A stretch of DNA of 64,000 nt. Origin: Flammeovirgaceae bacterium. GTDB taxonomy: Bacteria; Bacteroidota; Bacteroidia; Cytophagales; Cyclobacteriaceae. Positions 8,603 to 18,850 of this stretch are shown here, piece by piece. The notes under the pieces were generated by a model. The model saw nothing but the letters and a program-made list of their open reading frames with translations. It did no database searches and was not told the origin of the DNA. Position 1 is the stretch's first letter; each line of letters begins with the position of its first letter. Both the position numbers and the translations under genes were made by a program. Location: positions 124,001 to 188,000 of the forward strand of contig JAJTEH010000001.1 of assembly GCA_021298355.1 (NCBI GenBank), in the 5' to 3' direction.

Positions 8603-11600
8603 ATGCAAAAGAGATTAAGGTACTTTTTTTCGATAGTCGTTTCTTTGTTTTATACCCTGGCCAACGCACAGCAGGGGAACGAATGGATCAATTTCGGCCA
8701 AGTGTATTACCGAATTCCGGTTGGAAAAGATGGTATTTACCGTATTTCGAAAAGCGATTTAGAACAAGCCGGTTTTCCTGTTAATCTGGATCCAAGGCGT
8801 TATCAAATATTTTGTAAAGGTGCCGAGCAAGCCAGATTTATAGCAGGCCAGGAAGATGCCGTTTTTAACGATGGAGATTATATTGAGTTTTACGGAAAAC
8901 GTAACGATGGCACACAAGACAACGCATTATACAAGGAGGCAAACCATCAACCTCATGCGTATACCGCTTTATATAACGATACCACCTATTACTTCCTTAC
9001 TTTCAACCCACTCACTCAGGGAAAGCGTCTTCAAACTTTTTTTGAAACCAACGATGCTTCCTTGCCAAAAGAAATAGCCCAGGAAACCGAGCAGCTTACC
9101 GTAAATGCAACAAGTTATGCTGTTGGCGAAACGGCCTTTAACGTTATTCAGCGTACACAGTTTGATGTAGGAGAAGGTTGGAGTGGGCCTGTAATACGCG
9201 AAGGAAATTTTACCGATGTTACCCTTACCGGCCTTGCAAACGCAGTACCTGCACGCGGTTTACCCTCGGCCGAAATTCAATTACTTGGCAGAGGAGCAGG
9301 TGTACATAGGGCCGAAATTTGGGTTGGTCCTTCAACTGCGAATGTAAGATTATTACAAAGTGTTACATTCAACGGCTTTCAGCCCTTTACCATTACCCAA
9401 ACATTACAACATTCAGATATAAGTCCATCGGGCTCATTGCTAATACGCATGCAAGTAGTAAGCGCAGGTGTAGCAGATTTTATAAGTCTTTCGTACGCTC
9501 GCATAACCATGCCGCAAAATTTTTCTTTATCTGGGTTAACAGAGCGGTACCTGAATTTGTATACCAATGCCAATGGTAAATCTTACGTAGAATTCGAAAA
9601 CACTCCGGCCAATACGCGAATTTATGATGTTACTAGCACCAACGAAGTAAGGCAAATAGGCACACAAGGAACGGTAACGGTATCAGCAATTATAAACAAT
9701 ACACAACTCGAAAAAAGAAAGTTGTTTGCAACCACTATTATAAATACACTAAACCCGCTTAGCATTAAACGGGTAACGTTCCGCTCTTTCTCAACAGTAA
9801 CTCCCGATTTTTTAATTATTACGAACAGGCAGTTTTTAAGGCCGGCAGCCGGCAGCCTCAATCCGGTAAAGGATTATGCCATATACAGGGCATCGGCAGC
9901 CGGAGGAGGATACGATACACTAACCGTAACAGTAGATCAACTCTATAATCAATTTACCTACGGAGAAGCTACACCTTTGGCCATCTATAGATTTTTAAAA
10001 TTTTTGGAAAACAAAAAACGTCCCGATTACCTGTTTCTGATTGGCCGCGGGTTAGATGTTTTCAATAATTATTATCGTAACCCCACCATTCCGGCATTTT
10101 CTGTTTTAAAAGATTATGTTCCATCGGCAGGTTATCCGGCATCAGACATGTATTACAGCGTTGGGTTGAGTGATCCTAATACTAACGAGCCAGCTATACC
10201 TACTGGAAGATTAAGTGCCACAACAGGAGAACATGTTGTTTTTTATTTAAATAAAGTAATCAAGCAAGAAGCAACATCTAAAACGGCCTCATGGCGCAAG
10301 CGTATTTTACATTTAAGCGGAGGAATCTCACAAGGCGAACCGGAAGCCTTCAAAAGTTATATGGAAGACTTTGCTTCTTTGGCCACTGAACCATATTTGG
10401 GAGGCGAAGTAAAAGCAATTGCCAAGCAATCGTTAGAGGCAGATGAAAGTATAAACATATCGGAAGAAGTAAACGCAGGATTAAATCTGATTACTTTCTT
10501 TGGTCACTCGTCAACAACAACAACAGATTTTGATATCGGTTTCGCAACTAACCCTGTACTAGGTTACGACAATAAAGATGCGTATCCTACCTTATTGATA
10601 AACGGCTGCAATGCAGGAGCATTTTTTACCAGTTCGCGTATTTTATTTGGAGAGGATTGGGTAAATGCTGCAGATAAAGGCGCAATAGGTTTTATCGCCC
10701 ACAGCTCTTTCGGATTTGTTTCTTCTTTGAAACGCTACACCGATATTTTTTATACTACTGCATTCAACGATATCAATTATGTTAACAAAGGCATTGGCGA
10801 TATTCAAAAAGTTATAGCTCAGCGTTATTTAGAAAATGTGCCACCTACTTTTGCCAACATTACTCAGGTACAACAAATGATTTTGCTGGGCGATCCGGCT
10901 GTTGTTTTATTTCCTGCTGAAAAACCAGATTACGAACTAACTGCTAACCAGGTTAGTGCTATAGCTAACGATGGAAAACAAATTACCAATACAACCTCGG
11001 AATTTACGTTAAAAATTGTTGGACGCAATGGTGGCCTAGCTTTACTGGCAAACTACCGACTAAGTGTTATTCATAAACTTCCGGACAATACCACAATAGA
11101 TTATTCGGTAAACGCTGTAGCCACACTTACAAAAGATACAACTAACATTATCATAGGTAATCCATCCGGTTTAGTTGGTACACATCAATTCCAAATTAAA
11201 GTAGATGCAAACGATGAAATAGACGAGTTAAATGAAAATAACAACACTTTAACCTACACGTTGTTTATCCCGCGAAGCGGAACCAAAAATTTGTTTCCTG
11301 AAAATTTTGAGATTGTGAAAGATCAAAACTTGTCTTTGGTTTTTCAAAGTGCAAACCTGGTAGATAGTTTACGCGCGTATGTAGTAGAGGTAGATACCAG
11401 TTATTTGTTTACTTCATCTTTTAAGAAACAATTCGTGCTAAAAGCCGAAATACTGGCCCGACAAAACCTTACAATATTAAGTAATGATAGTGTTACCTAT
11501 TATTGGCGAACACGCTTACGTTTTCCGGCAGCAAGCGAAACAGCAGATTGGGAAACTACATCTTTTACCTATATACAAAATAGCAACACGGCTTGGGGAC

Positions 11601-13531
11601 AATTTGAATACGGACAATTTCAGTCTAATACTTTAACCAATCTTCAACTTAAACCAACTGAAAGGAGAGTAGAATTTGAAGAAAGTACAACACCTGTTTT
11701 TGTAAAAACATTTGGAGATAATCACCCAGCACCTTTTACGGATGTGTCGTTAAAAATAGATGGAGTAGAATACAATTTGTCTACGCAAGGACAACCTTGC
11801 CGCGATAATACTTTTAATTTGGTTGCCTTTAACCGAACTAACGCTATACCATATGCAGGTATTCCCTTTAATTTCCAAGATCCACGCACGTGCGGCCGCG
11901 AGCCACAAGTAATTGTTAGTTTTACGGCAGCTGAAGTATATGCAAATGGCACAAACGATTTGGTTGATTATATAAACAGAATTGCCCCTGGTGATTCTGT
12001 TATACTGTTTACTATTGGTAATGCTGGTGTTACTTCGTGGCCAATCGAAGCTCGGAATGCTTTACAAAGTTTAGGCATTAGCACAGCACAATTGGCAGGT
12101 TATTCGAACGGAAATCCACTGATAATTTTTGGAAGAAAAAATGGAATTGCAGGTACAGCAAAAGTGTTTCAGTCGGGTTTAAATCCGGCTAGTGAGCAAG
12201 AGTTAATTGTAAACAAGCAAGTTACTTCCAGAAAAGCAACCGGAGTAATGCAATGGCCGCTTGTGGGTAAAGCCAGTGCCTGGCAAAATTTTGCTATGAG
12301 GTGGAAACAGTCTGGTGCCGATGATAAACGTGCAGAAATAAAAGGTGTGCAAGCTAACGGAAATGAAACACCTATGCTTATTAGTGCCGGACAAAGTGAT
12401 GATCTTTCCTTCATCGATCCATCCGTATATCCTTTCTTATCTTTTTCGTTTATTCCTGAGGATAACCTGGATTTAACCGCGCCACAACTTAGATACTGGT
12501 TAGCAACAGGCACAAGCTTACCCGATGGATTGTTAAGATTAGACGACATCAGTACGGTAAGTGGGGCAGACCCGCTTGCTATTTCGGAAGGCGATAGTGT
12601 TGTTGTAGAATTTACTTTTGAAAATATAAGCACAAAAGCATTTAGCGGACCTTCCGATGCCACACTGCAACTTACAAATCGCGAGAGCGGAGATATTCAG
12701 AATTTCGAAATTTCTTTAGGAACATTAGCTGTTGGCGAAAGCAAATCAGTTAAACTAAAAATATCTACTGTAAGATTAGCCGGTTGGAACGACCTGCTTA
12801 TTAAAGTAAACGAGAACGAAAGTATACCCGAACGTTATTTAGACAATAATACGTTACTTGCACAAAATGCTTTTTGGGTAAACGAAGATGTTTTTAATCC
12901 AACACTTATAGTAACTTTTGATGGACGAATACTGGAAAACGGTGACAGAGTTTCGGCATCACCGCAGATACAGGTTCGCGTATTAGATAATAATTTGTTT
13001 TTACTTAAAAAAGATACGCTAGGTTTGAATTTATTCTTAACCAAACCATGTAGCGGTTGTGCTCCAGAAAGAATTTACTTTTCCAGCAATGAAGTTACCT
13101 GGCAACCTGCTACTACAGTAAGTCCGTTTAGCATTTTGTATACCCCTCAACTTGTAGAAACCGGGCAATATACTTTACAAATTACAGTAGCCGATGCTAA
13201 AGGCAACACATCTGGTATGGAGCCTTACCTGATAGACTTTGTTGTTACGGACGAAGCCGGAATAAATTTTTCGGAGCCTTATCCAATTCCTGCTCGCGAT
13301 GAAATAACTTTTAAGGTTTTAATTAAACAAGAGATAAAACCATTGCCAAATTCTTTTACTTTATGGGACACCAACGGAAGATTGGTTTTGCGTACAGAGG
13401 AGCAACAAGGTGATGTTTTTACCGGAACTAATTATTTTAGATTTGAATTACCAGAACTACCAGGTGTATATGCTTACGAGTTACAATGCCAAGGCATTAT
13501 AAAACGTGGGAGGATTATACTTACTCCTTAA
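8603..13531 (+). CDS. PorU2-like C25 (gingipain-fold) cysteine protease with type IX secretion tail
   Basis: A very large exported protein (1642 residues from the chosen start). After a signal peptide (SIVVSLFYTLANAQ) comes a beta-rich N-terminal region opening with FGQVYYRIPVGKDGIYRISK, as in PorU and PorU2. The peptidase C25 domain spans roughly residues 400-770, with the catalytic His in FFGHSS (H635) and Cys in LINGCNAGAFF (C669). Beta-sandwich and CARDB-like segments (VDANDEIDELNENNNTL; KVNENESIPERYLDNN) follow. The last ~85 residues end in a T9SS C-terminal domain (YPIPARDEITFKV ... IIKRGRIILTP). Family members cut and anchor type IX cargo or act at the cell surface. The ATG at 8603 is preferred to 8567 because it starts the signal peptide. 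The 3' end overlaps convergent murA by 11 bases. Confidence 0.85.
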   Translation: MQKRLRYFFSIVVSLFYTLANAQQGNEWINFGQVYYRIPVGKDGIYRISKSDLEQAGFPVNLDPRRYQIFCKGAEQARFIAGQEDAVFNDGDYIEFYGKRNDGTQDNALYKEANHQPHAYTALYNDTTYYFLTFNPLTQGKRLQTFFETNDASLPKEIAQETEQLTVNATSYAVGETAFNVIQRTQFDVGEGWSGPVIREGNFTDVTLTGLANAVPARGLPSAEIQLLGRGAGVHRAEIWVGPSTANVRLLQSVTFNGFQPFTITQTLQHSDISPSGSLLIRMQVVSAGVADFISLSYARITMPQNFSLSGLTERYLNLYTNANGKSYVEFENTPANTRIYDVTSTNEVRQIGTQGTVTVSAIINNTQLEKRKLFATTIINTLNPLSIKRVTFRSFSTVTPDFLIITNRQFLRPAAGSLNPVKDYAIYRASAAGGGYDTLTVTVDQLYNQFTYGEATPLAIYRFLKFLENKKRPDYLFLIGRGLDVFNNYYRNPTIPAFSVLKDYVPSAGYPASDMYYSVGLSDPNTNEPAIPTGRLSATTGEHVVFYLNKVIKQEATSKTASWRKRILHLSGGISQGEPEAFKSYMEDFASLATEPYLGGEVKAIAKQSLEADESINISEEVNAGLNLITFFGHSSTTTTDFDIGFATNPVLGYDNKDAYPTLLINGCNAGAFFTSSRILFGEDWVNAADKGAIGFIAHSSFGFVSSLKRYTDIFYTTAFNDINYVNKGIGDIQKVIAQRYLENVPPTFANITQVQQMILLGDPAVVLFPAEKPDYELTANQVSAIANDGKQITNTTSEFTLKIVGRNGGLALLANYRLSVIHKLPDNTTIDYSVNAVATLTKDTTNIIIGNPSGLVGTHQFQIKVDANDEIDELNENNNTLTYTLFIPRSGTKNLFPENFEIVKDQNLSLVFQSANLVDSLRAYVVEVDTSYLFTSSFKKQFVLKAEILARQNLTILSNDSVTYYWRTRLRFPAASETADWETTSFTYIQNSNTAWGQFEYGQFQSNTLTNLQLKPTERRVEFEESTTPVFVKTFGDNHPAPFTDVSLKIDGVEYNLSTQGQPCRDNTFNLVAFNRTNAIPYAGIPFNFQDPRTCGREPQVIVSFTAAEVYANGTNDLVDYINRIAPGDSVILFTIGNAGVTSWPIEARNALQSLGISTAQLAGYSNGNPLIIFGRKNGIAGTAKVFQSGLNPASEQELIVNKQVTSRKATGVMQWPLVGKASAWQNFAMRWKQSGADDKRAEIKGVQANGNETPMLISAGQSDDLSFIDPSVYPFLSFSFIPEDNLDLTAPQLRYWLATGTSLPDGLLRLDDISTVSGADPLAISEGDSVVVEFTFENISTKAFSGPSDATLQLTNRESGDIQNFEISLGTLAVGESKSVKLKISTVRLAGWNDLLIKVNENESIPERYLDNNTLLAQNAFWVNEDVFNPTLIVTFDGRILENGDRVSASPQIQVRVLDNNLFLLKKDTLGLNLFLTKPCSGCAPERIYFSSNEVTWQPATTVSPFSILYTPQLVETGQYTLQITVADAKGNTSGMEPYLIDFVVTDEAGINFSEPYPIPARDEITFKVLIKQEIKPLPNSFTLWDTNGRLVLRTEEQQGDVFTGTNYFRFELPELPGVYAYELQCQGIIKRGRIILTP

Positions 13532-14834
13532 CAGCAACACGCTCGATACTGGCTCCAAGAGCTTGTAAACGTTGATCAATTTGCTGATAACCTCTATCAA
13601 TTTGTTCGATATTAGAAATCTCGCTTGTACCATTGGCAGAAAGTGCGGCAATCAACAAGGAAACACCTGCGCGAATATCCGGTGAAGACATTTTAATGCC
13701 ACGCAATTGTTGCTTTCTTTCTAAACCAATAACAGTGGCTCGATGCGGGTCACACAAAATGATTTGAGCGCCCATGTCAATTAATTTATCTACAAAGAAC
13801 AATCTGCTTTCGAACATTTTTTGATGTATCAAAACTGTGCCTTTCGCTTGTGTAGCAACTACTAACACTATGCTTAATAAATCCGGGGTGAAACCAGGCC
13901 ACGGTGCATCGGCAATGGTTAAAATTGAGCCATCGATAAATGTATCAATCTCATATAAGTTTTGTGATGGAATGTAAATATCATCTCCACGAAATTCCAT
14001 TTTAATACCCAGTCTTTTGAATACATCAGGAATAATACCCAACATATCGATGCGACAATTCTTGATGGTAATTTCAGATTGAGTCATCGCTGCTAACCCA
14101 ATAAAACTTCCGATTTCAATCATATCGGGAAGTAGAGTGTGTTCAGTTCCGTTTAATTCACTTACACCTTCTATGGTTAACAAATTAGAACCGATGCCAC
14201 TGATATTGGCACCCATTCGGTTTAACATTAGGCAGAGTTGTTGCAAGTAAGGTTCGCACGCTGCATTGTATAAAGTTGTTTTTCCTTTCGCTAATACTGC
14301 CGCCATGATAATGTTGGCCGTTCCGGTTACAGATGCTTCATCTAAAAGCATATAGCATCCCGTTAATTCACTGGCATCAATATGAAAAAGATGTTCGCTG
14401 GCATCGAAGTTAAATTTCGCCCCTAACTTTTGAAATCCTAAAAAGTGTGTATCTAATCTTCTTCTTCCAATTTTATCGCCACCTGGTTTGGGTAAACTGG
14501 CTTTGCCAAAGCGTGCTAAAATGGGACCTAGTAACATAACAGAGCCACGCAAGGCGGCTGCTTTCTGTCTGTAATCAGCGGATTCTAAATAATCCATGTT
14601 GATGTTACTGGCTGTAAACCTGAAGGAACCCTTTCCTAAGTTTTCTACTTTACAACCAAGGTCGGCCACGAGTTCAATCAATTTGTTTACATCGCGGATA
14701 TCGGGCAAGTTATCAATAGTAACCGGTTTGGCTGTTAGCAAAACGGCACTCACAATTTGTAAGGCTTCGTTTTTTGCACCTTGCGGAATAATTTCTCCTT
14801 TTAATTTTTTGCCGCCTTGAATTCTAAAAATCAT
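13521..14834 (-). CDS. murA: UDP-N-acetylglucosamine 1-carboxyvinyltransferase (Asp-type active site)
   Basis: Transfers enolpyruvate from PEP to UDP-GlcNAc, the first committed step of peptidoglycan synthesis in the cytoplasm. The 437 residues show the family start GEIIPQGAKNEALQIVSA with the Lys-Asn pair of the active site, and two inside-out alpha/beta domains typical of EPSP synthase-like enzymes. The loop that holds Cys115 in E. coli reads PGGDKIGRRRLDTHF here, so the position is Asp120, the fosfomycin-insensitive type known from mycobacteria and chlamydia. It is the last gene of a leftward uvrD - DUF4290 - murA group. Confidence 0.95.
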   Translation of the reverse strand: MIFRIQGGKKLKGEIIPQGAKNEALQIVSAVLLTAKPVTIDNLPDIRDVNKLIELVADLGCKVENLGKGSFRFTASNINMDYLESADYRQKAAALRGSVMLLGPILARFGKASLPKPGGDKIGRRRLDTHFLGFQKLGAKFNFDASEHLFHIDASELTGCYMLLDEASVTGTANIIMAAVLAKGKTTLYNAACEPYLQQLCLMLNRMGANISGIGSNLLTIEGVSELNGTEHTLLPDMIEIGSFIGLAAMTQSEITIKNCRIDMLGIIPDVFKRLGIKMEFRGDDIYIPSQNLYEIDTFIDGSILTIADAPWPGFTPDLLSIVLVVATQAKGTVLIHQKMFESRLFFVDKLIDMGAQIILCDPHRATVIGLERKQQLRGIKMSSPDIRAGVSLLIAALSANGTSEISNIEQIDRGYQQIDQRLQALGASIERVAVKE

Positions 14835-14896
14835 AGTATTGCGATGTAACCTTTCGGAAACTTTTATAATATTTTACAATTAGAGAATTGGGATGA

Positions 14897-15577
14897 TTAA
14901 CCGTTATCTCTTCTTCTGAATTTATTCTTGTGCTTATTGAAAGGCCTGTTGCCCTGGTGACGTTGCCCGTGATGCCCACCTTGAAAACCGTGAGGTCTTT
15001 GTTTCTTTTTATCGCGGTATAATTTTTCGAACATGTTGTCTTCGCGAATTTGTTCGATGTTAATGGTTAGTGCGCCTTTAGATAGTGTTTGTAAATCGCG
15101 TAAGATTACGGAGTCGTCCAGGGTTTCTTTGTTCCAATTCGCGAAGAAGGTTTTCATCAATTTACCGAGGTAGATGATGGCATCTTGTCTTTCTTCCGTA
15201 TCGGTTTTCTTCAATGCTTCCTGAATTAACAACTCGATGTTTTTGCCATAATGTTTGTAGCGAATAGTTGATTGCGGATAAGGCATTTTCTCCGGCCTTT
15301 TTGCCAATGTTTCTGGAGTAGGAACGGGATATGGGTTGTTTAAATCGAGATTAAAATCTGCCATGATGTATAAATCATCCCACATGCGTTGTGGATCTTC
15401 GCCTTGATCTTTAATGCTAGGATTTAAGAATTTTATCAACTCTATCAGTGTAGATGCTAGTGATGTTCTTTTATCCTTATCCGGCACGGTGCGGATGTAT
15501 TCAACTAATTTTTGCACGTTACGCCCGTATTCTTTTAAGATGATATCGGGGCGGGAGGTATTGTATTCTGCTGTCAT
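14897..15577 (-). CDS. DUF4290 family protein
   Basis: A 226-residue soluble protein of unknown function restricted to Bacteroidota. The helical core (about 1-180) shows NTSRPDIILKEYGRNVQKLV, NPYPVPTPETLAKRP and YPQSTIRYKHYGKNIELLI. The last ~35 residues are very basic and rich in Gly, His, Arg and Asn (GGHHGQRHQGNRPFNKHKN), which could contact nucleic acid; that is inference. It lies 62 bases upstream of murA and 24 bases downstream of uvrD. A gene of this family next to murA is a common arrangement in the phylum. Confidence 0.88.
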   Translation of the reverse strand: MTAEYNTSRPDIILKEYGRNVQKLVEYIRTVPDKDKRTSLASTLIELIKFLNPSIKDQGEDPQRMWDDLYIMADFNLDLNNPYPVPTPETLAKRPEKMPYPQSTIRYKHYGKNIELLIQEALKKTDTEERQDAIIYLGKLMKTFFANWNKETLDDSVILRDLQTLSKGALTINIEQIREDNMFEKLYRDKKKQRPHGFQGGHHGQRHQGNRPFNKHKNKFRRRDNG

Positions 15578-15601
15578 GTATCGTTTTTGCCTTTTAAGAG
15601 A

Positions 15602-17884
15602 TTAGGCGTGTATTTTCAGTTTAGCAAAGCTAAGTAATAAGGTTTTTTCTCCAAAATTATCGAAAAGTATCCTAGCTTTTCTTTCTGCTCCACTTATATC
15701 CAACGCTTGCACGGTGCCAAAGCCAAATTTTGGATGTTCTACTTTTTGTCCGGCTTGCAGTTGGTCGGTGTTGCTAGGTGTAAAATCGGCCGGAGGTGTG
15801 TAAGCTACGGTATTTTTTGGTTTTGACGAAATGGCCGGAGGTGTATTTGTTTTTCTGATGCTGCTGACCAAGCTTTTTGCATATTGACTATTGCCTGCAG
15901 CATAGTTTGGTGTTGATTGATACCCACTTCCCGATTTAGATGAAGTTTTGATGAAGGCGGAATTGATGTCATCTAGGAAACGGCTAGGCTCGCAGTTTTT
16001 CAATCGGCCAAAACGGTAGCGCGATAAAGCGTAAGACAAGAACAAACGTTTTTCTGCGCGTGTAATGGCTACGTAAAACAATCTTCTTTCTTCCTCTAAT
16101 TCTGCCCGGCTGCTCAACATCATTTGCGAAGGAAACAAATCTTCTTCCAAACCAACTAAATACACATACTTAAACTCCAAACCTTTCGCCATGTGTATGG
16201 TCATCAACGTAACTTTATCGGGGTCTTTATCTTTGTCTTCATCGTTAGCCGTAAGCAAAGAAACTTCTTGTAAGAAAGAACCAAGCGATTTGTCTTCTCT
16301 TTCCGGCTGGTCTACAAACTCTTTAATCGCGTTGAGTAATTCTTGCACGTTTTCGTATCGACTTAAGCCTTCCACTGTTTTATCTTCGTATAACTCGCGC
16401 AATAAGCCCGAACCTTTTGCAATTTCAAATGCAGCATCATACGCATCTTTTCTTTCTGTTTCCAGTTGAAAGCGTTTGATCATCGCTACAAAATCTTCGA
16501 TAGGTGTAGCAGCTCGGCCACCCACAAAAGGAGAGGGGTTTTGTAAAATTTCCCAAATAGAAGTGCCATGATCGTTGGCAGCTACTACAATTTTATCGAT
16601 GGTAGCATCGCCAATGCCGCGTTTCGGTAAATTGATGATTCTTCTGAACGAAGCTTCATCTTGTTGATTGAGTGTGTAACGCAAATACGCTAAAATATCT
16701 TTGATCTCTTTGCGCTGATAGAAAGATAAACCTCCAATCACTTTGTATTTGATGTTCATTCTGCGCAAAGCTTCTTCAATAGCACGCGATTGACTATTGG
16801 TTCTGTACAAAACCGCAAAATCGCTGAAAGATAATTGATGTTGCATCTTCTCTTCGAAAATAGAGCTGGCTATCAATCTACCTTCTTCATTATCAGATAA
16901 AGCTTTAATCAATTCAATAAGTTGACCTTCTTCGTTTTCTGTCCAAACATTTTTAGGAAGTTGCGCTCTGTTTTTTTTGATAACTGAGTTTGCAGCTTCT
17001 ACTATATTTTTGGTTGAGCGATAATTCTGTTCGAGTTTGATGATGCGCAAATCAGGATAATCGCGTTCGAAATTTAAAATGTTAGAAATGTCGGCCCCAC
17101 GGAAAGCATAAATACTTTGAGCATCATCACCAACAACACAAACATTTTCGCGCACCGAAGCTAACTTGCGAATAATGTAATACTGGCACAAGTTGGTATC
17201 CTGAAACTCATCTACCAACACATAATGAATTTTGTGTTGATACTTGTTTAAAACTTCGAGGTGTTCTTTAAAAAGTTTATCGGTGTTGAATAACAAATCA
17301 TCAAAATCCATGGCACCAGATTTGAAACAACGCTGGGCATAGGTTTTATAAATTCTTCCAATTTCTGGTCGCATGTTGGCGGCATCGTCACCCATCAATT
17401 CAGCATTGCCAACATATTCTTGCCAACCGATTAATTTATTTTTTGCTGATGAAATTCTGTTATATAAAATATTTGGTTTGTAGATGTTTTCATCAAGTTG
17501 CATTTCTTTTACAATCGATTTTAACAATGACTTTGAATCATCTACATCATAAATGGTGAAGTTAGAAGGATAACCTAGGTGATGCGCTTCGGCACGTAAA
17601 ATTCTGGCAAACACACTGTGGAAAGTTCCCATCCACAAATTTTTGGCATCGCTTCCTACAACCTTTTCGATGCGTTCGCGCATTTCTTTCGCTGCCTTAT
17701 TGGTGAACGTAAGCGCCATGATGTTAAACGCATCTACTTGTTTAGACTGAATAAGATGCGCAATGCGATACGTTAAAACCCTTGTTTTTCCGGAGCCTGC
17801 GCCAGCAATCAACATGCACGGCCCTTCCGTGTTTAAAACGCCTTCGCGCTGAGGTTCATTAAGTGTATCTAAATAATTTGCCAT
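15602..17884 (-). CDS. uvrD: UvrD/PcrA-type ATP-dependent DNA helicase
   Basis: A superfamily 1A 3'-5' helicase of 760 residues used in DNA repair and in clearing the replication path. Visible motifs: Q-motif LNEPQREGV, Walker A AGAGSGKTRVLTYRIAHLI, motif Ia ALTFTNKAAKEMRERI, Walker B VDEFQDTNLCQY, motif III VVGDDAQSIYAFRGAD, motif IV EQNYRST, motif V TIHMAKGLEFKYVYLVGLEE and motif VI RRLFYVAITRAEKRLFL. A C-terminal Tudor-like segment VEHPKFGFGTVQ is the one that binds RNA polymerase in PcrA. The ATG at 17884 (MANYLDTLNEPQ) fits the family; an in-frame ATG three codons earlier (17893) is also possible. Confidence 0.95.
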   Translation of the reverse strand: MANYLDTLNEPQREGVLNTEGPCMLIAGAGSGKTRVLTYRIAHLIQSKQVDAFNIMALTFTNKAAKEMRERIEKVVGSDAKNLWMGTFHSVFARILRAEAHHLGYPSNFTIYDVDDSKSLLKSIVKEMQLDENIYKPNILYNRISSAKNKLIGWQEYVGNAELMGDDAANMRPEIGRIYKTYAQRCFKSGAMDFDDLLFNTDKLFKEHLEVLNKYQHKIHYVLVDEFQDTNLCQYYIIRKLASVRENVCVVGDDAQSIYAFRGADISNILNFERDYPDLRIIKLEQNYRSTKNIVEAANSVIKKNRAQLPKNVWTENEEGQLIELIKALSDNEEGRLIASSIFEEKMQHQLSFSDFAVLYRTNSQSRAIEEALRRMNIKYKVIGGLSFYQRKEIKDILAYLRYTLNQQDEASFRRIINLPKRGIGDATIDKIVVAANDHGTSIWEILQNPSPFVGGRAATPIEDFVAMIKRFQLETERKDAYDAAFEIAKGSGLLRELYEDKTVEGLSRYENVQELLNAIKEFVDQPEREDKSLGSFLQEVSLLTANDEDKDKDPDKVTLMTIHMAKGLEFKYVYLVGLEEDLFPSQMMLSSRAELEEERRLFYVAITRAEKRLFLSYALSRYRFGRLKNCEPSRFLDDINSAFIKTSSKSGSGYQSTPNYAAGNSQYAKSLVSSIRKTNTPPAISSKPKNTVAYTPPADFTPSNTDQLQAGQKVEHPKFGFGTVQALDISGAERKARILFDNFGEKTLLLSFAKLKIHA

Positions 17885-18005
17885 AACCAACATGCAAGAT
17901 AAAACAGACTTTACATACGCGAGCCTTATTCAAAAAAAATATGAGAGATAATTTTAGTTTGAATTCAACAGAATGCCTTTGCTTTTTTTATTTTTGTTTA
18001 ATCGC

Positions 18006-18845
18006 ATGGCAAACTATTTGGTAAATCCTGTTCCGTTTTCTGCTGATGATTTCTCTATCACAGCAATAGAGCCCTGGTTTAAAGTAAAGGTTCAAGTGAT
18101 TAAAGAATATTTACAAGCCTTTACGTTGCAAACAACCGGATTAGCAGATGAAATTATCTTTTTAGATTTACAAGCCGGTAGTGGATTTTACAGCTTAGGC
18201 GCACAGAAACAACTCGTGCCCATGCCTTCTTTGGAAGCGTTGAGGGTAGATCCGCCATTTCATAAAGTAATTCTTTGCGAAGAAAATCCGGAATATGCCA
18301 AAGCGCTGAAGGTTAGGGTTAACAAATATTTCAGACAAAGAAATGTTTTGTTATTTGAAGAAGATGTAAACTCACTCATCCGCAAGCTGCATCATTTTGT
18401 ACCACCCAGTAAACGCAACCATAAAGTGGCACCACTTTGTTTGGTAGATCCTCATCATTTTTCAATTTCATTTTCATTGATAGAGCAATTAGCCAATCTC
18501 GGATTTAGCTTTATCGTTCCGTATACCTTTCCTTTAAACAACAGATTAAATTATAAACACTACCAACGCGAGTTGGCACAAACGGTACAATCTTTTGTAG
18601 GGCCAAATGTTGCTTCGGTAATGACGGCCAACACCAATACAGAATTTTATAAAAAACTGGTGAGGAGCCATCAGAATAATTTACTCACCTTAGGCATGCA
18701 AGTTTCCTTATCTGCACACAAATCGGAATACACGCAAATGGATGTGCCAGTGTTTTATGTAGGCATGTATTCTAAGTTGGTATCGGCCAAAGAAATTGTA
18801 AAAGATGTGAAAGTAAATGGAATACAACAAACAGAGTTATTTTAG
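18006..18845 (+). CDS. Methyltransferase-like protein resembling three-Cys-motif partner (TcmP)
   Basis: A 279-residue protein whose order of motifs looks like a class I SAM methyltransferase: [14 protein letters not shown] (motif I, around residue 50), [13 protein letters not shown] (acidic motif II), and [12 protein letters not shown] in the motif IV place. The layout and start ([20 protein letters not shown]) resemble the TcmP family, whose function is unsettled. Choosing the ATG at 18006 drops an odd Phe/Leu-rich 11-residue leader from the longer frame that begins at 17973. The DUF3109 gene follows after 5 bases, so the two are probably co-translated. Family placement is by eye and moderate in certainty. 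Confidence 0.6.
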   Translation: MANYLVNPVPFSADDFSITAIEPWFKVKVQVIKEYLQAFTLQTTGLADEIIFLDLQAGSGFYSLGAQKQLVPMPSLEALRVDPPFHKVILCEENPEYAKALKVRVNKYFRQRNVLLFEEDVNSLIRKLHHFVPPSKRNHKVAPLCLVDPHHFSISFSLIEQLANLGFSFIVPYTFPLNNRLNYKHYQRELAQTVQSFVGPNVASVMTANTNTEFYKKLVRSHQNNLLTLGMQVSLSAHKSEYTQMDVPVFYVGMYSKLVSAKEIVKDVKVNGIQQTELF

Positions 18846-18850
18846 CAAGT

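Noticed and set aside
12169-12663. 164-codon minus-strand open frame inside the PorU2-like gene
   Set aside because: Antisense shadow in a clearly conserved coding region; Ser/Leu-rich with no domain.
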